64,000 nucleotides of DNA from Bradyrhizobium sp. CB1717. GTDB taxonomy: Bacteria; Pseudomonadota; Alphaproteobacteria; Rhizobiales; Xanthobacteraceae. Location of the stretch: assembly GCF_029714325.1 (NCBI RefSeq), contig NZ_CP121666.1, positions 7,285,001-7,349,000 of the forward strand, given 5' to 3'. A program made the translations under genes and the position numbers. Under the pieces are notes generated by a model. The model searched no databases and was not told the origin of the DNA. It saw only the letters and a list, made by a program, of their open reading frames with translations. Positions 36,522 to 46,772 of this stretch are shown piece after piece; the stretch's first letter is position 1, and each line of letters begins with the position of its first letter.

Positions 36522-36791
36522 ATGCGTGCGAACAAGACACCCAAGAAGCCACCGAGCCTGCTCTCTCCCACTGGCATCATCAAGCTCGTGACGCATGCGA
36601 TGATGGGCGCAGCTCTCGGGCTCGCATTCGGTCTCGCGCTCACTCTGTCCAATCCGGCGGTCGCCAATCTGCTCAATCACGGCGGGAGCCAAGCGATTCT
36701 GGTCTTCGCCCTCACATTGGTGACGACGTTCGCAATTGGTGCGACGCTCACGGGCGTCGTGTTCATCATCGACGAGGACAAGGAATTTTGA
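36522..36791 (+). CDS. small two-helix membrane protein (89 aa)
   Basis: The N-terminus is basic and Pro-rich (MRANKTPKKPPSLLS). Two transmembrane helices follow (about 22-44 and 55-80), with a short acidic tail (DEDKEF). No family is recognised. GAGGG lies 8 bases before the ATG. A consensus sigma-EcfG promoter gives a short leader, so stress induction is likely. Confidence 0.68.
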   Translation: MRANKTPKKPPSLLSPTGIIKLVTHAMMGAALGLAFGLALTLSNPAVANLLNHGGSQAILVFALTLVTTFAIGATLTGVVFIIDEDKEF

Positions 36792-36823
36792 AGCCGCGCG
36801 AAACATGCGGGGTTCTTTGTCGG

Positions 36824-36848
36824 GAACTCCTGTGACGAACAGCAGTTG
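36824..36848 (+). promoter_or_regulatory. candidate sigma-EcfG promoter
   Basis: GGAAC (36824-36828), 16 bp, then AGTT (36845-36848), 38 bp before the start at 36886. Confidence 0.5.
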
Positions 36849-36885
36849 GCTGCCTGCGTCAATTTAACCCAGGGAGTTCCCGCGC

Positions 36886-37113
36886 ATGAAGACGACCAAG
36901 CTCGCTCTCGCCGTGATGTTGGCAACCGGCCTTGCCGCCGCTCCGTTTGCCGTGCAGGCCAAGTCGCACAAGGCGAAACATGGATCCTCGATGTCATCAT
37001 CGCAGACCACGGGCGCCAACACGAAAACCAAAAGTCCCGATCCCTCCGGTCAGGGCGGCTCTGGCCCCGGCTCCGATCAGGGCGGCACGATGACCAAGGG
37101 CACCACCAAGTAA
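36886..37113 (+). CDS. small exported low-complexity protein (75 aa)
   Basis: The signal peptide (MKTTKLALAVMLATGLAAAP, cut near VQA|KS) is followed by a Ser/Gly/Thr/Lys-rich 50-residue mature part (GQGGSGPGSDQGG). It is similar in character to the protein at 27787-28086. AGGGAG precedes the ATG and a strong hairpin follows. Function is unknown. Confidence 0.65.
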   Translation: MKTTKLALAVMLATGLAAAPFAVQAKSHKAKHGSSMSSSQTTGANTKTKSPDPSGQGGSGPGSDQGGTMTKGTTK

Positions 37114-37128
37114 GGCGCGCTGCTCATC

Positions 37129-37160
37129 GAAGGTCCCGCAATCGCGGGGCCTTCTCGCTT
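37129..37160 (+). terminator. intrinsic terminator
   Basis: The 11-bp stem GAAGGTCCCGC / GCGGGGCCTTC (37129-37139, 37144-37154; one G-U pair) has an AATC loop and is followed by TCGCTTTGG. Confidence 0.75.
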
Positions 37161-37200
37161 TGGCATTCGATACGATCCCTCTGACGTCACATTGCGCGCG

Positions 37201-37410
37201 CTACTCGCGTTGCGTATCGGCGATGCTCCGTCCGCCGCTCGCAGAATTCATCTTCACGAGATGGTCGAGCTGCGCCCGCTTGCGCGCAATCAGGAGCTGG
37301 GCCGCGGCGTCGTCGAGCCCCTCCCGCTGCAATTGCCGGATCGCGGAGCCCAGTTCGAGAATCTCGGCGCGCAGTCTCAGGATCCGGTACGTGTCCGGGT
37401 CTTCCTCCAT
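37201..37410 (-). CDS. small coiled-coil protein (69 aa)
   Basis: This 69-residue, mainly helical protein (MEEDPDTYRILRLRAEILEL...) has heptad-like Leu spacing. GGGAGCG precedes the ATG. It follows the LexA-box gene with an 18-bp gap, so it is probably its operon partner. No known domain is seen. Confidence 0.6.
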   Translation of the reverse strand: MEEDPDTYRILRLRAEILELGSAIRQLQREGLDDAAAQLLIARKRAQLDHLVKMNSASGGRSIADTQRE

Positions 37411-37428
37411 GACGCGCTCCCAAAGCTC

Positions 37429-37704
37429 TCAGCGGCGCGCGATCATCCGCGCGGGATCTGCGGCTTTCTTCAGCGGACGAAGCCGGACACGATCGCGGAC
37501 ATCCGGCAGGACATCGCCACCGCCAGCAGCTCTCCATTCGCCGATCAACAGGTTGATTTTCCGGCGCAGGTCCATCTGCGCCAGGGCCTTTTCCGTGCAG
37601 TCGCGACCCCGGTCGACGAGGTCGCGCACGGAGGCCTCGACGTTGGCCATCTCCAACCTCAAGGCGCTGATTTTACGTCGAATTTCATTAATTCTGTTGT
37701 CCAT
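37429..37704 (-). CDS. small coiled-coil protein under a LexA-box promoter (91 aa)
   Basis: This 91-residue protein (MDNRINEIRRKISALRLEMA...) has a strong coiled-coil pattern over residues 1-60 and a basic tail. There is no Shine-Dalgarno. The -10-like TCTAAC ends only 5 bases before the ATG, so the message would be almost leaderless. A GTTC-N7-GTTC LexA operator lies between -35 and -10. The gene is therefore a candidate SOS-response gene of unknown function. Confidence 0.65.
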   Translation of the reverse strand: MDNRINEIRRKISALRLEMANVEASVRDLVDRGRDCTEKALAQMDLRRKINLLIGEWRAAGGGDVLPDVRDRVRLRPLKKAADPARMIARR

Positions 37705-37709
37705 GGCTT

Positions 37710-37738
37710 GTTAGAACAAAATAAGAACATATAGTCAA
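37710..37738 (-). promoter_or_regulatory. sigma-70-like promoter with leaderless geometry
   Basis: On the minus strand, TTGACT (37738-37733), 17 bp, then TCTAAC (37715-37710), and the ATG begins 5 bases later at 37704. The spacing is ideal and the -35 is close to consensus. Confidence 0.55.
37714..37728 (-). promoter_or_regulatory. LexA box
   Basis: On the minus strand it reads GTTC-TTATTTT-GTTC (on plus GAAC at 37714-37717 and 37725-37728). This is the exact alphaproteobacterial SOS operator GTTC-N7-GTTC, lying over the promoter of the gene at 37429-37704 and possibly affecting the divergent DUF3072 gene. Confidence 0.65.
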
Positions 37739-37765
37739 GTCGCGATTTCAGAATGGAGAGCGGAG

Positions 37766-37960
37766 ATGCAGGTTCAGGGTAAATACGACGCCAAGGCGTT
37801 TCTCATGGAGCAAATGACCCGGGCGCAGGGGTTGAGGTTGAAGCGGCTGAGCGAAGAGACGTATCAGCCTGCGCAATATGCGCGAGATCTGTCCTTCGCC
37901 GAAGCCGCGCGGCGCATCCAGGTGCTCGAAGCGGAGATCGAGCTCGCAAACTCCTTCTAG
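37766..37960 (+). CDS. small DUF3072-like protein (64 aa)
   Basis: The protein has 64 residues. The C-terminal half (LSEETYQPAQYARDLSFAEA, ARRIQVLEAEI) matches the short helical DUF3072 pattern, whose function is unknown. GGAGAGCGGAG precedes the ATG. It is divergent from the LexA-box gene, with 61 bp between starts. Confidence 0.62.
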   Translation: MQVQGKYDAKAFLMEQMTRAQGLRLKRLSEETYQPAQYARDLSFAEAARRIQVLEAEIELANSF

Positions 37961-37998
37961 CCTGCGTCATTCATCGGGAGCGTTGCTGACGCGCTTTC

Positions 37999-38023
37999 GG
38001 AACCATGCCTGTCTCGAGCGGTT
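37999..38023 (+). promoter_or_regulatory. candidate sigma-EcfG promoter
   Basis: GGAAC (37999-38003), 16 bp, then GGTT (38020-38023), 25 bp before the start at 38048. Confidence 0.55.
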
Positions 38024-38047
38024 TTCCCCGGCCAAGGGAGAATACGC

Positions 38048-38314
38048 ATGGCACGCAAGGCAAAGAAACGACGTTACTCACGCAGCTCCGGCAGCGATGT
38101 CGAAAGCGAAATGCGCCGCTACAAGAAGGGCACCGCGAAGAGCGGACGCGGTGGTCGCGGCGGACGCGTGAAGAGTCGTAAGCAGGCGGTCGCGATTGGA
38201 CTCTCGAAGGCCCGCAAGAAGGGCAAGAAGGTCCCAAAGAAAGCGTCCAAGCGGAAGACGTCCAAGAAGAAGACGACCAGGAAATCGTCGAAGCGCAAAT
38301 CCAGCAAGCGGTGA
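38048..38314 (+). CDS. Lys/Arg-rich DUF6496-like, histone H1-like basic protein
   Basis: This 88-residue protein has about 45 percent Lys/Arg. The middle (VKSRKQAVAIGLSKARKKGK) is the DUF6496-type segment. The tail is a run of KRKTS/KKTT/RKSSKR repeats like eukaryotic H1 or bacterial Hc1 tails, so nucleic-acid binding is likely. AAGGGAGAA precedes the ATG. A sigma-EcfG-like promoter suggests nucleoid protection under stress. Confidence 0.75.
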   Translation: MARKAKKRRYSRSSGSDVESEMRRYKKGTAKSGRGGRGGRVKSRKQAVAIGLSKARKKGKKVPKKASKRKTSKKKTTRKSSKRKSSKR

Positions 38315-38326
38315 GGCTGACGCCCG

Positions 38327-38689
38327 TCAGATCATGCTGCCCGGCATGAAGCACCGGATCGAAATCCCGAACGCCGTCTTCACCGGCCAGACCATGGTGC
38401 GCCCCGCCCGGTTCGGTTCGGTGATGACGGCTTCATCCGGCACATCCACCCATTGACCGTCGAGACGCACGCGATAATGCCCGTCGTGCGATTCCCAATC
38501 GGGATCCGAGACGGCAAATCCATCGGCATCCGAGCAGCACGGGCCGAGATGGCTGCGCAGACTGTCGAACCAGGGCTTGAGCGGTGAATCCGCGTAGCGG
38601 CCGTCATCGCGCCCGAGGGCGCTTCCGGCCGACAGCACGAGCGGCGCCACGAGCAGCGCACGTCTCAGCGAGAGCTTCAATCGATCCAT
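38327..38689 (-). CDS. exported hypothetical protein (120 aa)
   Basis: The signal peptide (about 1-26, basic start then LLVAPLVLSAGSALG) is followed by a compact domain with CCSDADG, DGHYRVRLDGQWVDVPDEA and CFMPG. The Cys pattern suggests a disulphide-bonded periplasmic domain. It is a recurrent rhizobial unknown. The start is the ATG at 38689, with only a weak ribosome site. Confidence 0.62.
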   Translation of the reverse strand: MDRLKLSLRRALLVAPLVLSAGSALGRDDGRYADSPLKPWFDSLRSHLGPCCSDADGFAVSDPDWESHDGHYRVRLDGQWVDVPDEAVITEPNRAGRTMVWPVKTAFGISIRCFMPGSMI

Positions 38690-38881
38690 GTCGGCACCGA
38701 TCAAATGCGAACACCGGCCGGTTCCACAAAACAGCCGGACGTTCGGAACTCCACCCCCTGCAGGTAATATGGACTCCAAAGTCTGACGAGCGAACGCGGC
38801 TTTTTCGGACGAATCCGTCACCAATGCTGCCGTTAACGAGAATGTTATCGTCGACCTGCGGGTATCTTTCACGCCAGCACG

Positions 38882-38909
38882 AAAAAAGGCGGCCCGCGGG
38901 CCGCCTTTT
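38882..38909. terminator. strong bidirectional terminator
   Basis: The perfect 12-bp stem AAAAGGCGGCCC / GGGCCGCCTTTT (38884-38895, 38898-38909) has T-runs on both strands. It ends the htrA transcript. Confidence 0.85.
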
Positions 38910-38933
38910 GAATTGCCGTTCAAAACGAGAGGC

Positions 38934-40475
38934 TTACGCGAGCGGCACGGCGACGAACCGGGTCGCCTCCGCGCCCTTCACCTGAAGCAGCACGCTGTTC
39001 TTGCCGGACGATTTTGCCTGCGCCAATTCAGCGCGGACGTCACCGACATTGGCGACCGGCTTGCCGCCGACATTGAGGATGACGTCGCCGGTCTGGATGC
39101 CGCGCTGCGCTGCCGGCCCTTGCGGATCGACCTCGGTGACGACGACGCCCTTCTGGCCGGCGCCCTGCACCTCGCCGGCCGGCGCGAGGCTGAGCCCGAG
39201 GCGCGGCGTGCCCTTGTCCGGCTGCACCTTGCTCTCATCGGCTTTACCGTTCGCCTGCCGCTCGTTCGGCAACTCGCCGAGTGCGAGCGTCACCGTCTTG
39301 CTTCCGCCCTTGTGGAAGACATCGAGCTTCACGGACGTGCCCGGTGCCAGCGTCGCGATGGTGCGGGCAAGATCGCGGGAGTCCTTGATCGCGGTGCCAT
39401 TGACGGCGGTGATGACGTCGCCCGCCTCGATCCCGGCCTTGGCCGCCGGGCTGCCGTCCTGCGGATTGTCGACGATCGCACCGCGTGCCTCCTTCAGGCC
39501 GAGACTGTCGGCGATGTCGGCGGTCACCGGCTGCACCTGCACGCCGAGCCAGCCGCGCGTCACCGCACCCTTGTCCTTCAGCTGCGCGACGACGAGCTTT
39601 GCGGTCGTCGCCGGGATGTCGAAGCCGATACCGACCGAGCCGCCCGACGGCGAGAAGATCGCGGTGTTCACGCCGATCACGTTGCCGTTCATGTCGAAGG
39701 CCGGCCCGCCGGAATTGCCCTTGTTGATGGGCGCGTCGATCTGGATGAAGTCGTCATAGGGCCCGTTGCCGATGTCGCGGCCGCTGGCCGAGACGATGCC
39801 GGCCGTCACGGTGCCGCCGAGGCCGAAGGGATTGCCGACCGCCACCACCCAGTCGCCGATCCGGGGCTTCTGCTCGGCGAATTTGACGAAGGGGAAATCC
39901 TTCTTGCCGTCGACCTTGATCAGCGCGAGATCGGTCTTCGGATCGGTGCCGACCACCTTGGCCGTGTAGGTCGTGCCGTCGTCCATGGTGACCTGCACGG
40001 ACTCGGCGTGATCGACGACATGATTGTTGGTCACGGCGTAACCGTCGGCGGAGATGAAGAAGCCGGAGCCTTCGCCCGTGACCATCTGGTGACGCTGGCG
40101 CGGCATGCCGTTCATGCCACCCGGGCCACGGAAGCCGAACTGCCGCGAGAACTGGTCGAACGGCGAGTCCTCGTCGGAATCCATCCGGTTCTGTTGCAGC
40201 ATCGCGTTCTTGTCGTTGTCGCGGTCGATCTTGACCCGCACCGAGATCACGGCGGGTTTGACCTTGGCGACGAGGTCGGCGAAGCCCGGCGGGGTCGTAG
40301 CGCTTTCCGCGGCGTGCGCGGGCGAGACCAGGGAGGTCACGCCGAACTGCGTGAAACCGGGAGAGCCGGCCAGCACGGCCACGCCAAGCGCGGCCACGGT
40401 GCCGAGCAGCGCAAGCCGGCGCGGCCTCAGGATCTTCCCGGTCGTGGTGGTGTCGGAATTGACGCGATCGTTCAT
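38934..40475 (-). CDS. DegP/HtrA-family periplasmic serine protease
   Basis: The protein has 513 residues. An N-terminal hydrophobic segment (about 20-36) gives export or membrane anchoring. The trypsin-like domain has the triad H152 (TNNHVVDHA), D182 (KTDLALIK) and S255 (NKGNSGGPAFD). Two PDZ domains follow (about 295-385 and 410-505). It degrades or refolds damaged envelope proteins. I chose the ATG at 40475 (MNDRVNSD) over a longer frame. A strong terminator lies downstream. Confidence 0.9.
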   Translation of the reverse strand: MNDRVNSDTTTTGKILRPRRLALLGTVAALGVAVLAGSPGFTQFGVTSLVSPAHAAESATTPPGFADLVAKVKPAVISVRVKIDRDNDKNAMLQQNRMDSDEDSPFDQFSRQFGFRGPGGMNGMPRQRHQMVTGEGSGFFISADGYAVTNNHVVDHAESVQVTMDDGTTYTAKVVGTDPKTDLALIKVDGKKDFPFVKFAEQKPRIGDWVVAVGNPFGLGGTVTAGIVSASGRDIGNGPYDDFIQIDAPINKGNSGGPAFDMNGNVIGVNTAIFSPSGGSVGIGFDIPATTAKLVVAQLKDKGAVTRGWLGVQVQPVTADIADSLGLKEARGAIVDNPQDGSPAAKAGIEAGDVITAVNGTAIKDSRDLARTIATLAPGTSVKLDVFHKGGSKTVTLALGELPNERQANGKADESKVQPDKGTPRLGLSLAPAGEVQGAGQKGVVVTEVDPQGPAAQRGIQTGDVILNVGGKPVANVGDVRAELAQAKSSGKNSVLLQVKGAEATRFVAVPLA

Positions 40476-40683
40476 GTCGAAATGTCCATGTTGGGTCAGA
40501 TGTCGCCTTGCCCCCAACATGGTCGTTGCCACCTTACGGCGTTCCGTCCACGTGATTAAATCTTGGCAAAGGTGTTACGGCCGGCCGACCAAAATCGCGG
40601 CGGCACGTTTGATGCAGCTCAAGGCCGCCCCACCGCGCAGTGGAAGACTGCGGCTGTCGAACGATGTCGATCGGAGGCACGCC

Positions 40684-41520
40684 ATGTACAAAGACATTCT
40701 CGTCCATATCCCGACCGAGCGGCCGATGCGCGCCGTGATCGACGGCTCGATCTCGCTCGCGGCGCAACTCAACGCCCATCTCGACGCGGTCGCGGTCGGC
40801 TATGTCGCGAGCAGCGCAGCCTACGTCCTGGACGGCGGTGCCGCCGTGGCGGCCGTGTTCGAGCTGGAGCGCGAGCGCGCCCTGGAGCGGGCCGAGGCCG
40901 CGCTCGAGGTGTTCAAAAGCGAAGCGGCCAACGCCGGCATTTCCTGCACCTGCCATCCGCTCGGCGCGATCCCCGCGGATGCAGCCAGCTCGCTCGGCGA
41001 AATGGCGCGGCTGCACGACCTCAGCATCGTGCTCCAGCCCGATCCGGCGCAGGGCTCGTTCGACAACGACGTGCCCGGCGAAATCCTGTTCCAGGCCGGC
41101 GGCCCGGTGCTGTTCCTGCCCTACACCTTCCGTGGCGCCTTCAAGGCACGGCGGATCGGCATTTGCTGGGACGGCAGCCGCGTCGCCGCCCGCGCGATGC
41201 GCGACGCAGCACCATTCCTGGCGCGCGCCGAAGGGATCGTGCTCATCACGATCAACGAAGCCGACGCAGTGCCGGGCGAGGTGTCGGCCCGCAATCTGGC
41301 AAGGCATCTCGGCCGGCGGGGCCTGTCGACCCGCACCGTCGGCCTCTCAGCCGCCCGCTCCCAGATTCAGCCGACCATCCTGTCGCTGGCGGCCGACGAG
41401 AACCTCGATCTGCTGGTGATGGGCGGCTACGGCCATTCGCGGTGGCAGGAGCGCTTTCTCGGCGGCGTTACCCGCGCCATGCTGGAGGCCATGACGGTGC
41501 CGGCGTTGATGTCGCATTAG
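40684..41520 (+). CDS. universal stress protein, tandem UspA domains
   Basis: The protein has 278 residues with two Usp domains (about 1-140 and 150-278). The second keeps the ATP-binding pattern G-x2-G-x9-G-S/T (MGGYGHSRWQERFLGGVTR). The first is degenerate. It is a cytoplasmic stress protein of unclear biochemical role. The start MYKDILVHIPT is standard for the family. I see no sigma-EcfG element upstream. Confidence 0.85.
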   Translation: MYKDILVHIPTERPMRAVIDGSISLAAQLNAHLDAVAVGYVASSAAYVLDGGAAVAAVFELERERALERAEAALEVFKSEAANAGISCTCHPLGAIPADAASSLGEMARLHDLSIVLQPDPAQGSFDNDVPGEILFQAGGPVLFLPYTFRGAFKARRIGICWDGSRVAARAMRDAAPFLARAEGIVLITINEADAVPGEVSARNLARHLGRRGLSTRTVGLSAARSQIQPTILSLAADENLDLLVMGGYGHSRWQERFLGGVTRAMLEAMTVPALMSH

Positions 41521-41539
41521 CGAAGCCGGCCCGACGCTC

Positions 41540-41746
41540 TCACGCCGCGGCGGGCGCTTCCCATGTCGCTCCCGCCTTCTCGTCGCGTTGCGCATTGCAC
41601 GCGTCGAAATGCGCCTTAAGCGCGACCTCGGCGAGATATTCGAAATGTTCGGCCTGGCCGAGGAGTTCCCAGTTTTGAAGCGGCCTATAGGCGGCTTGCT
41701 GACGACAGAGGGACGCCAACGCCCGGTAGCGACGTACGTTCTCCAT
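41540..41746 (-). CDS. small helical protein (68 aa), paralogue of 52072-52281
   Basis: This 68-residue protein (MENVRRYRALASLCRQQAAY...) shares ENVRRYR, ASL-RQ-AA-RP and W-LL-QA with the protein at 52072-52281. The two copies flank the Calvin cluster on the same strand. GGGAGGG lies 5 bases before the ATG. The stop is close behind the convergent Usp gene. No function is known. Confidence 0.68.
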   Translation of the reverse strand: MENVRRYRALASLCRQQAAYRPLQNWELLGQAEHFEYLAEVALKAHFDACNAQRDEKAGATWEAPAAA

Positions 41747-41987
41747 GAGACCCTCCCTCGCATTCACTGGGCTTATTGGGCCTGATTTGCGTCAGGTCGA
41801 TGGCGTTTATGCAAAACATTTGCTGCGTGCATAACGCGCTTAACCTCGATTAGTTTTCGAGAAACTCCGGTAAGATTTTTAGTTCCAAACGTCCGTGCGG
41901 ATCTCTCGCCCCAATGCGCTAGGCGTAGAGGCGGCGCCTTGGGACAACCAGAACGGCGAAGCTTTCGATGCTTGCGCCTCCCGCAGT

Positions 41988-42725
41988 CTACCGGAGGCGG
42001 CCTCCTTCGCCCACGCGCTTCGACTGCGCGGGACTATGTTGCAGCTTGAGAACCCGGCCGGCCTCGGCCGCGACGCGAATGGCCGCGATATTGGCGGCAT
42101 AATCGGCACTGCTCTTGCCGCGGAACACGGCGGAGCCCGCCACCAGCGTATCGACACCGGCAGCGGCAACTGCGGCAGCATTGTCCCGCGTGATGCCGCC
42201 ATCGACCTCGAGCCGGATCGGCTGGTCGCCGATCATGCTTCGAATGCGCCGGATCTTTTCCAGCTGGGATTCGAGGAAGGCCTGGCCGCCGAAGCCCGGA
42301 TTGACCGTCATCACCAGCACGAGGTCGAGACGGTCGAGCACATATTCGATCGTGCTCTCCGGTGTCGAGGGGCAGAGGCTGACGCCGGCCTTCTTGCCGA
42401 GCGCGCGGATCGCCTGGAGCGAGCGGTCGAGATGCGGACCCGCTTCAGCATGAACGGTAATGACATCGGCACCGGCCTTCGCGAACGCCTCGAGGTAGGG
42501 ATCGACCGGCGCGATCATGAGATGCACGTCGAAGACCTTCTTCGTCAGCGGCCGGATCGCCCTGATGACATCGGCACCGAAGCTGATGTTCGGGACGAAA
42601 TGTCCGTCCATGACATCGCAATGGATCCAGTCGGCGCCGGCCGCATCGATGGCCGCGATCTCTTCGCCGAGACGCGCGAAATCCGCAGCCAGGATCGAGG
42701 GCGCAATAAGGATCTCGCTGGTCAT
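41988..42725 (-). CDS. cbbE: ribulose-phosphate 3-epimerase
   Basis: This 245-residue TIM-barrel epimerase interconverts ribulose 5-phosphate and xylulose 5-phosphate in the regeneration phase of the Calvin cycle. Signatures are [30 protein letters not shown] (metal His/Asp), [26 protein letters not shown] and [12 protein letters not shown]. Its ATG overlaps the cbbX stop by 4 bp. It is the last gene of the cbbFPTALSXE operon. Confidence 0.93.
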   Translation of the reverse strand: MTSEILIAPSILAADFARLGEEIAAIDAAGADWIHCDVMDGHFVPNISFGADVIRAIRPLTKKVFDVHLMIAPVDPYLEAFAKAGADVITVHAEAGPHLDRSLQAIRALGKKAGVSLCPSTPESTIEYVLDRLDLVLVMTVNPGFGGQAFLESQLEKIRRIRSMIGDQPIRLEVDGGITRDNAAAVAAAGVDTLVAGSAVFRGKSSADYAANIAAIRVAAEAGRVLKLQHSPAQSKRVGEGGRLR

Positions 42726-43657
42726 GCCTTCACGCTCCTTTCCGCAACCGGACCACCGCTGAAGACGCGGCTTGCAAGGACATCCGCCGGATCGATGGTC
42801 TCGAGGTCGGCGACATCGAGCATGCGGTTGAGATCGGATACCAGCCGGTCGGCCTGCCGCAGGCGGATGCGATCGACGGCGTTGCGGATCGAGCGGGCGT
42901 TGGAGAAGAACGGCTGGGTCCGCCGCAGGGCGATGTATTTCTCGAACGCCTCGCGCGCCGCCGCCGAGAAGCGATAACCGCGCTCCTTCAGCATCAGCTC
43001 GGCAATGACGAGCAGCTCGGCCTCTGCATAGTCGGGGAAGTCGATGTGGTGCGCGATGCGCGAGCGGAAGCCGGGATTGGAAGCGAAGAAGCTCGTCATC
43101 CGCTCGCCATAGCCGGCAAGAATCACGACCAAATCCTCGCGCTGGTTTTCCATCACCTGGAGCAGGATCTCGATGGATTCCTGACCGTAGTCGCGCTCGT
43201 TGTCGGGACGATGCAGATAGTAGGCCTCGTCGATGAAGAGCACGCCGCCCATCGCCTTCTTCAGGATCTCCTTCGTCTTCGGCGCGGTGTGGCCGATATA
43301 CTGGCCGACGAGGTCATCGCGCGTCACCGAGATCACCTGCCCGCGCCGCACGAAGCCGAGGCCGTGCAGGATCTTGGCCATGCGGAGCGCCACGGTGGTC
43401 TTGCCGGTGCCGGGATTGCCGGTGAACGACATGTGCAGCGTCGGCGGCGCGGCGGCAAGGCCTGCGCGCTGGCGGATGCGCTCGATCAGCAGCAGCGAGG
43501 CGATCTGGCGCACGCGGTTCTTCACCGGCTTGAGCCCAATCAGCTCCTGATCGAGCTGTTGCAGCGTATCGGTGATCCCGGCGGCTTCGGCCTCCTTGCG
43601 GAGATCGAATTGGGTCTCGCTTGGATCGGTCGTCGTTGCATGGGGGACATCGAGCAT
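42722..43657 (-). CDS. cbbX: red-type RuBisCO activase CbbX
   Basis: This 311-residue AAA+ ATPase removes inhibitory sugar phosphates from red-type RuBisCO. It has Walker [12 protein letters not shown], Walker [12 protein letters not shown], sensor and Arg-finger regions ([14 protein letters not shown]) and the pore-loop segment after [11 protein letters not shown]. The ATG at 43657 has GAGGT at 4 bases; the upstream GTG is too close to that site. It lies directly behind cbbS, as usual for form IC/ID clusters. Confidence 0.93.
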   Translation of the reverse strand: MLDVPHATTTDPSETQFDLRKEAEAAGITDTLQQLDQELIGLKPVKNRVRQIASLLLIERIRQRAGLAAAPPTLHMSFTGNPGTGKTTVALRMAKILHGLGFVRRGQVISVTRDDLVGQYIGHTAPKTKEILKKAMGGVLFIDEAYYLHRPDNERDYGQESIEILLQVMENQREDLVVILAGYGERMTSFFASNPGFRSRIAHHIDFPDYAEAELLVIAELMLKERGYRFSAAAREAFEKYIALRRTQPFFSNARSIRNAVDRIRLRQADRLVSDLNRMLDVADLETIDPADVLASRVFSGGPVAERSVKA

Positions 43658-43756
43658 CGGCACCTCGAAGAAAAGAGCTTCGCCGCGAGGGGAGCGGCGA
43701 AGCAGTGGTCCGCCAAGGAAACGGAGCAGGGAGTGCTCCGCGCGGAGGGAGAATGG

Positions 43757-44164
43757 CTATTGCGCGGCGTGGACGGTGGGCTTCCGCACCGTGGTGTAGC
43801 GGATCGCGCGACCGCCAACTTCCTGCCGCACCAATTCGAATTCCGCTTCCTGCGGCGGACGGTTGACGAGGAAGGAGATCCGCACCGATTCCCAGCCATG
43901 GCTGGAATCGAAGCCGCTGATGCGGATGTAACGGTCGCCATACACCCGGCGGCACTCGGCGAGCTCCATCATCACGCCGGCGGCGTCCTGGAGGTCGAAC
44001 ATCGGCAGGCCCCACATCTCCCAATAGGTGTTGCGGGGATGCGGATCGTCGGTGAATTCGATGTTCACCGCCCAGCCATTGGCGAGGCAATACTGCACCT
44101 GCTTGGTGATCTGATCGTCGGTCAGGTCAGGCAGGAACGAGAAGCAGCCCTGGGTCAGTCTCAT
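43757..44164 (-). CDS. cbbS: ribulose-bisphosphate carboxylase small chain
   Basis: The protein has 135 residues. It starts MRLTQGCFSFLPDLTDDQI, contains NTYWEMWGLPMFDLQD, and has the C-terminal beta-hairpin extension typical of red-type small subunits. It assembles as L8S8 with CbbL. I chose the ATG at 44164 with GAGGAG upstream; an in-frame TTG at 44179 overlapping cbbL is less likely. It is separated from cbbL by 11 bp. Confidence 0.93.
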   Translation of the reverse strand: MRLTQGCFSFLPDLTDDQITKQVQYCLANGWAVNIEFTDDPHPRNTYWEMWGLPMFDLQDAAGVMMELAECRRVYGDRYIRISGFDSSHGWESVRISFLVNRPPQEAEFELVRQEVGGRAIRYTTVRKPTVHAAQ

Positions 44165-44175
44165 CTCATGTCTCC

Positions 44176-46760
<2,585 letters not shown>

Positions 46761-46772
46761 GGGTCGTCCTCC

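Noticed and set aside
36822..36883. 10-bp inverted repeat (CGGGAACTCC / GGAGTTCCCG) sequestering the Shine-Dalgarno of the gene at 36886
   Set aside because: The distal arm coincides with the GGAAC -35 of a promoter whose start would be near 36855. The arm would then not be in the transcript and could not pair with the Shine-Dalgarno.
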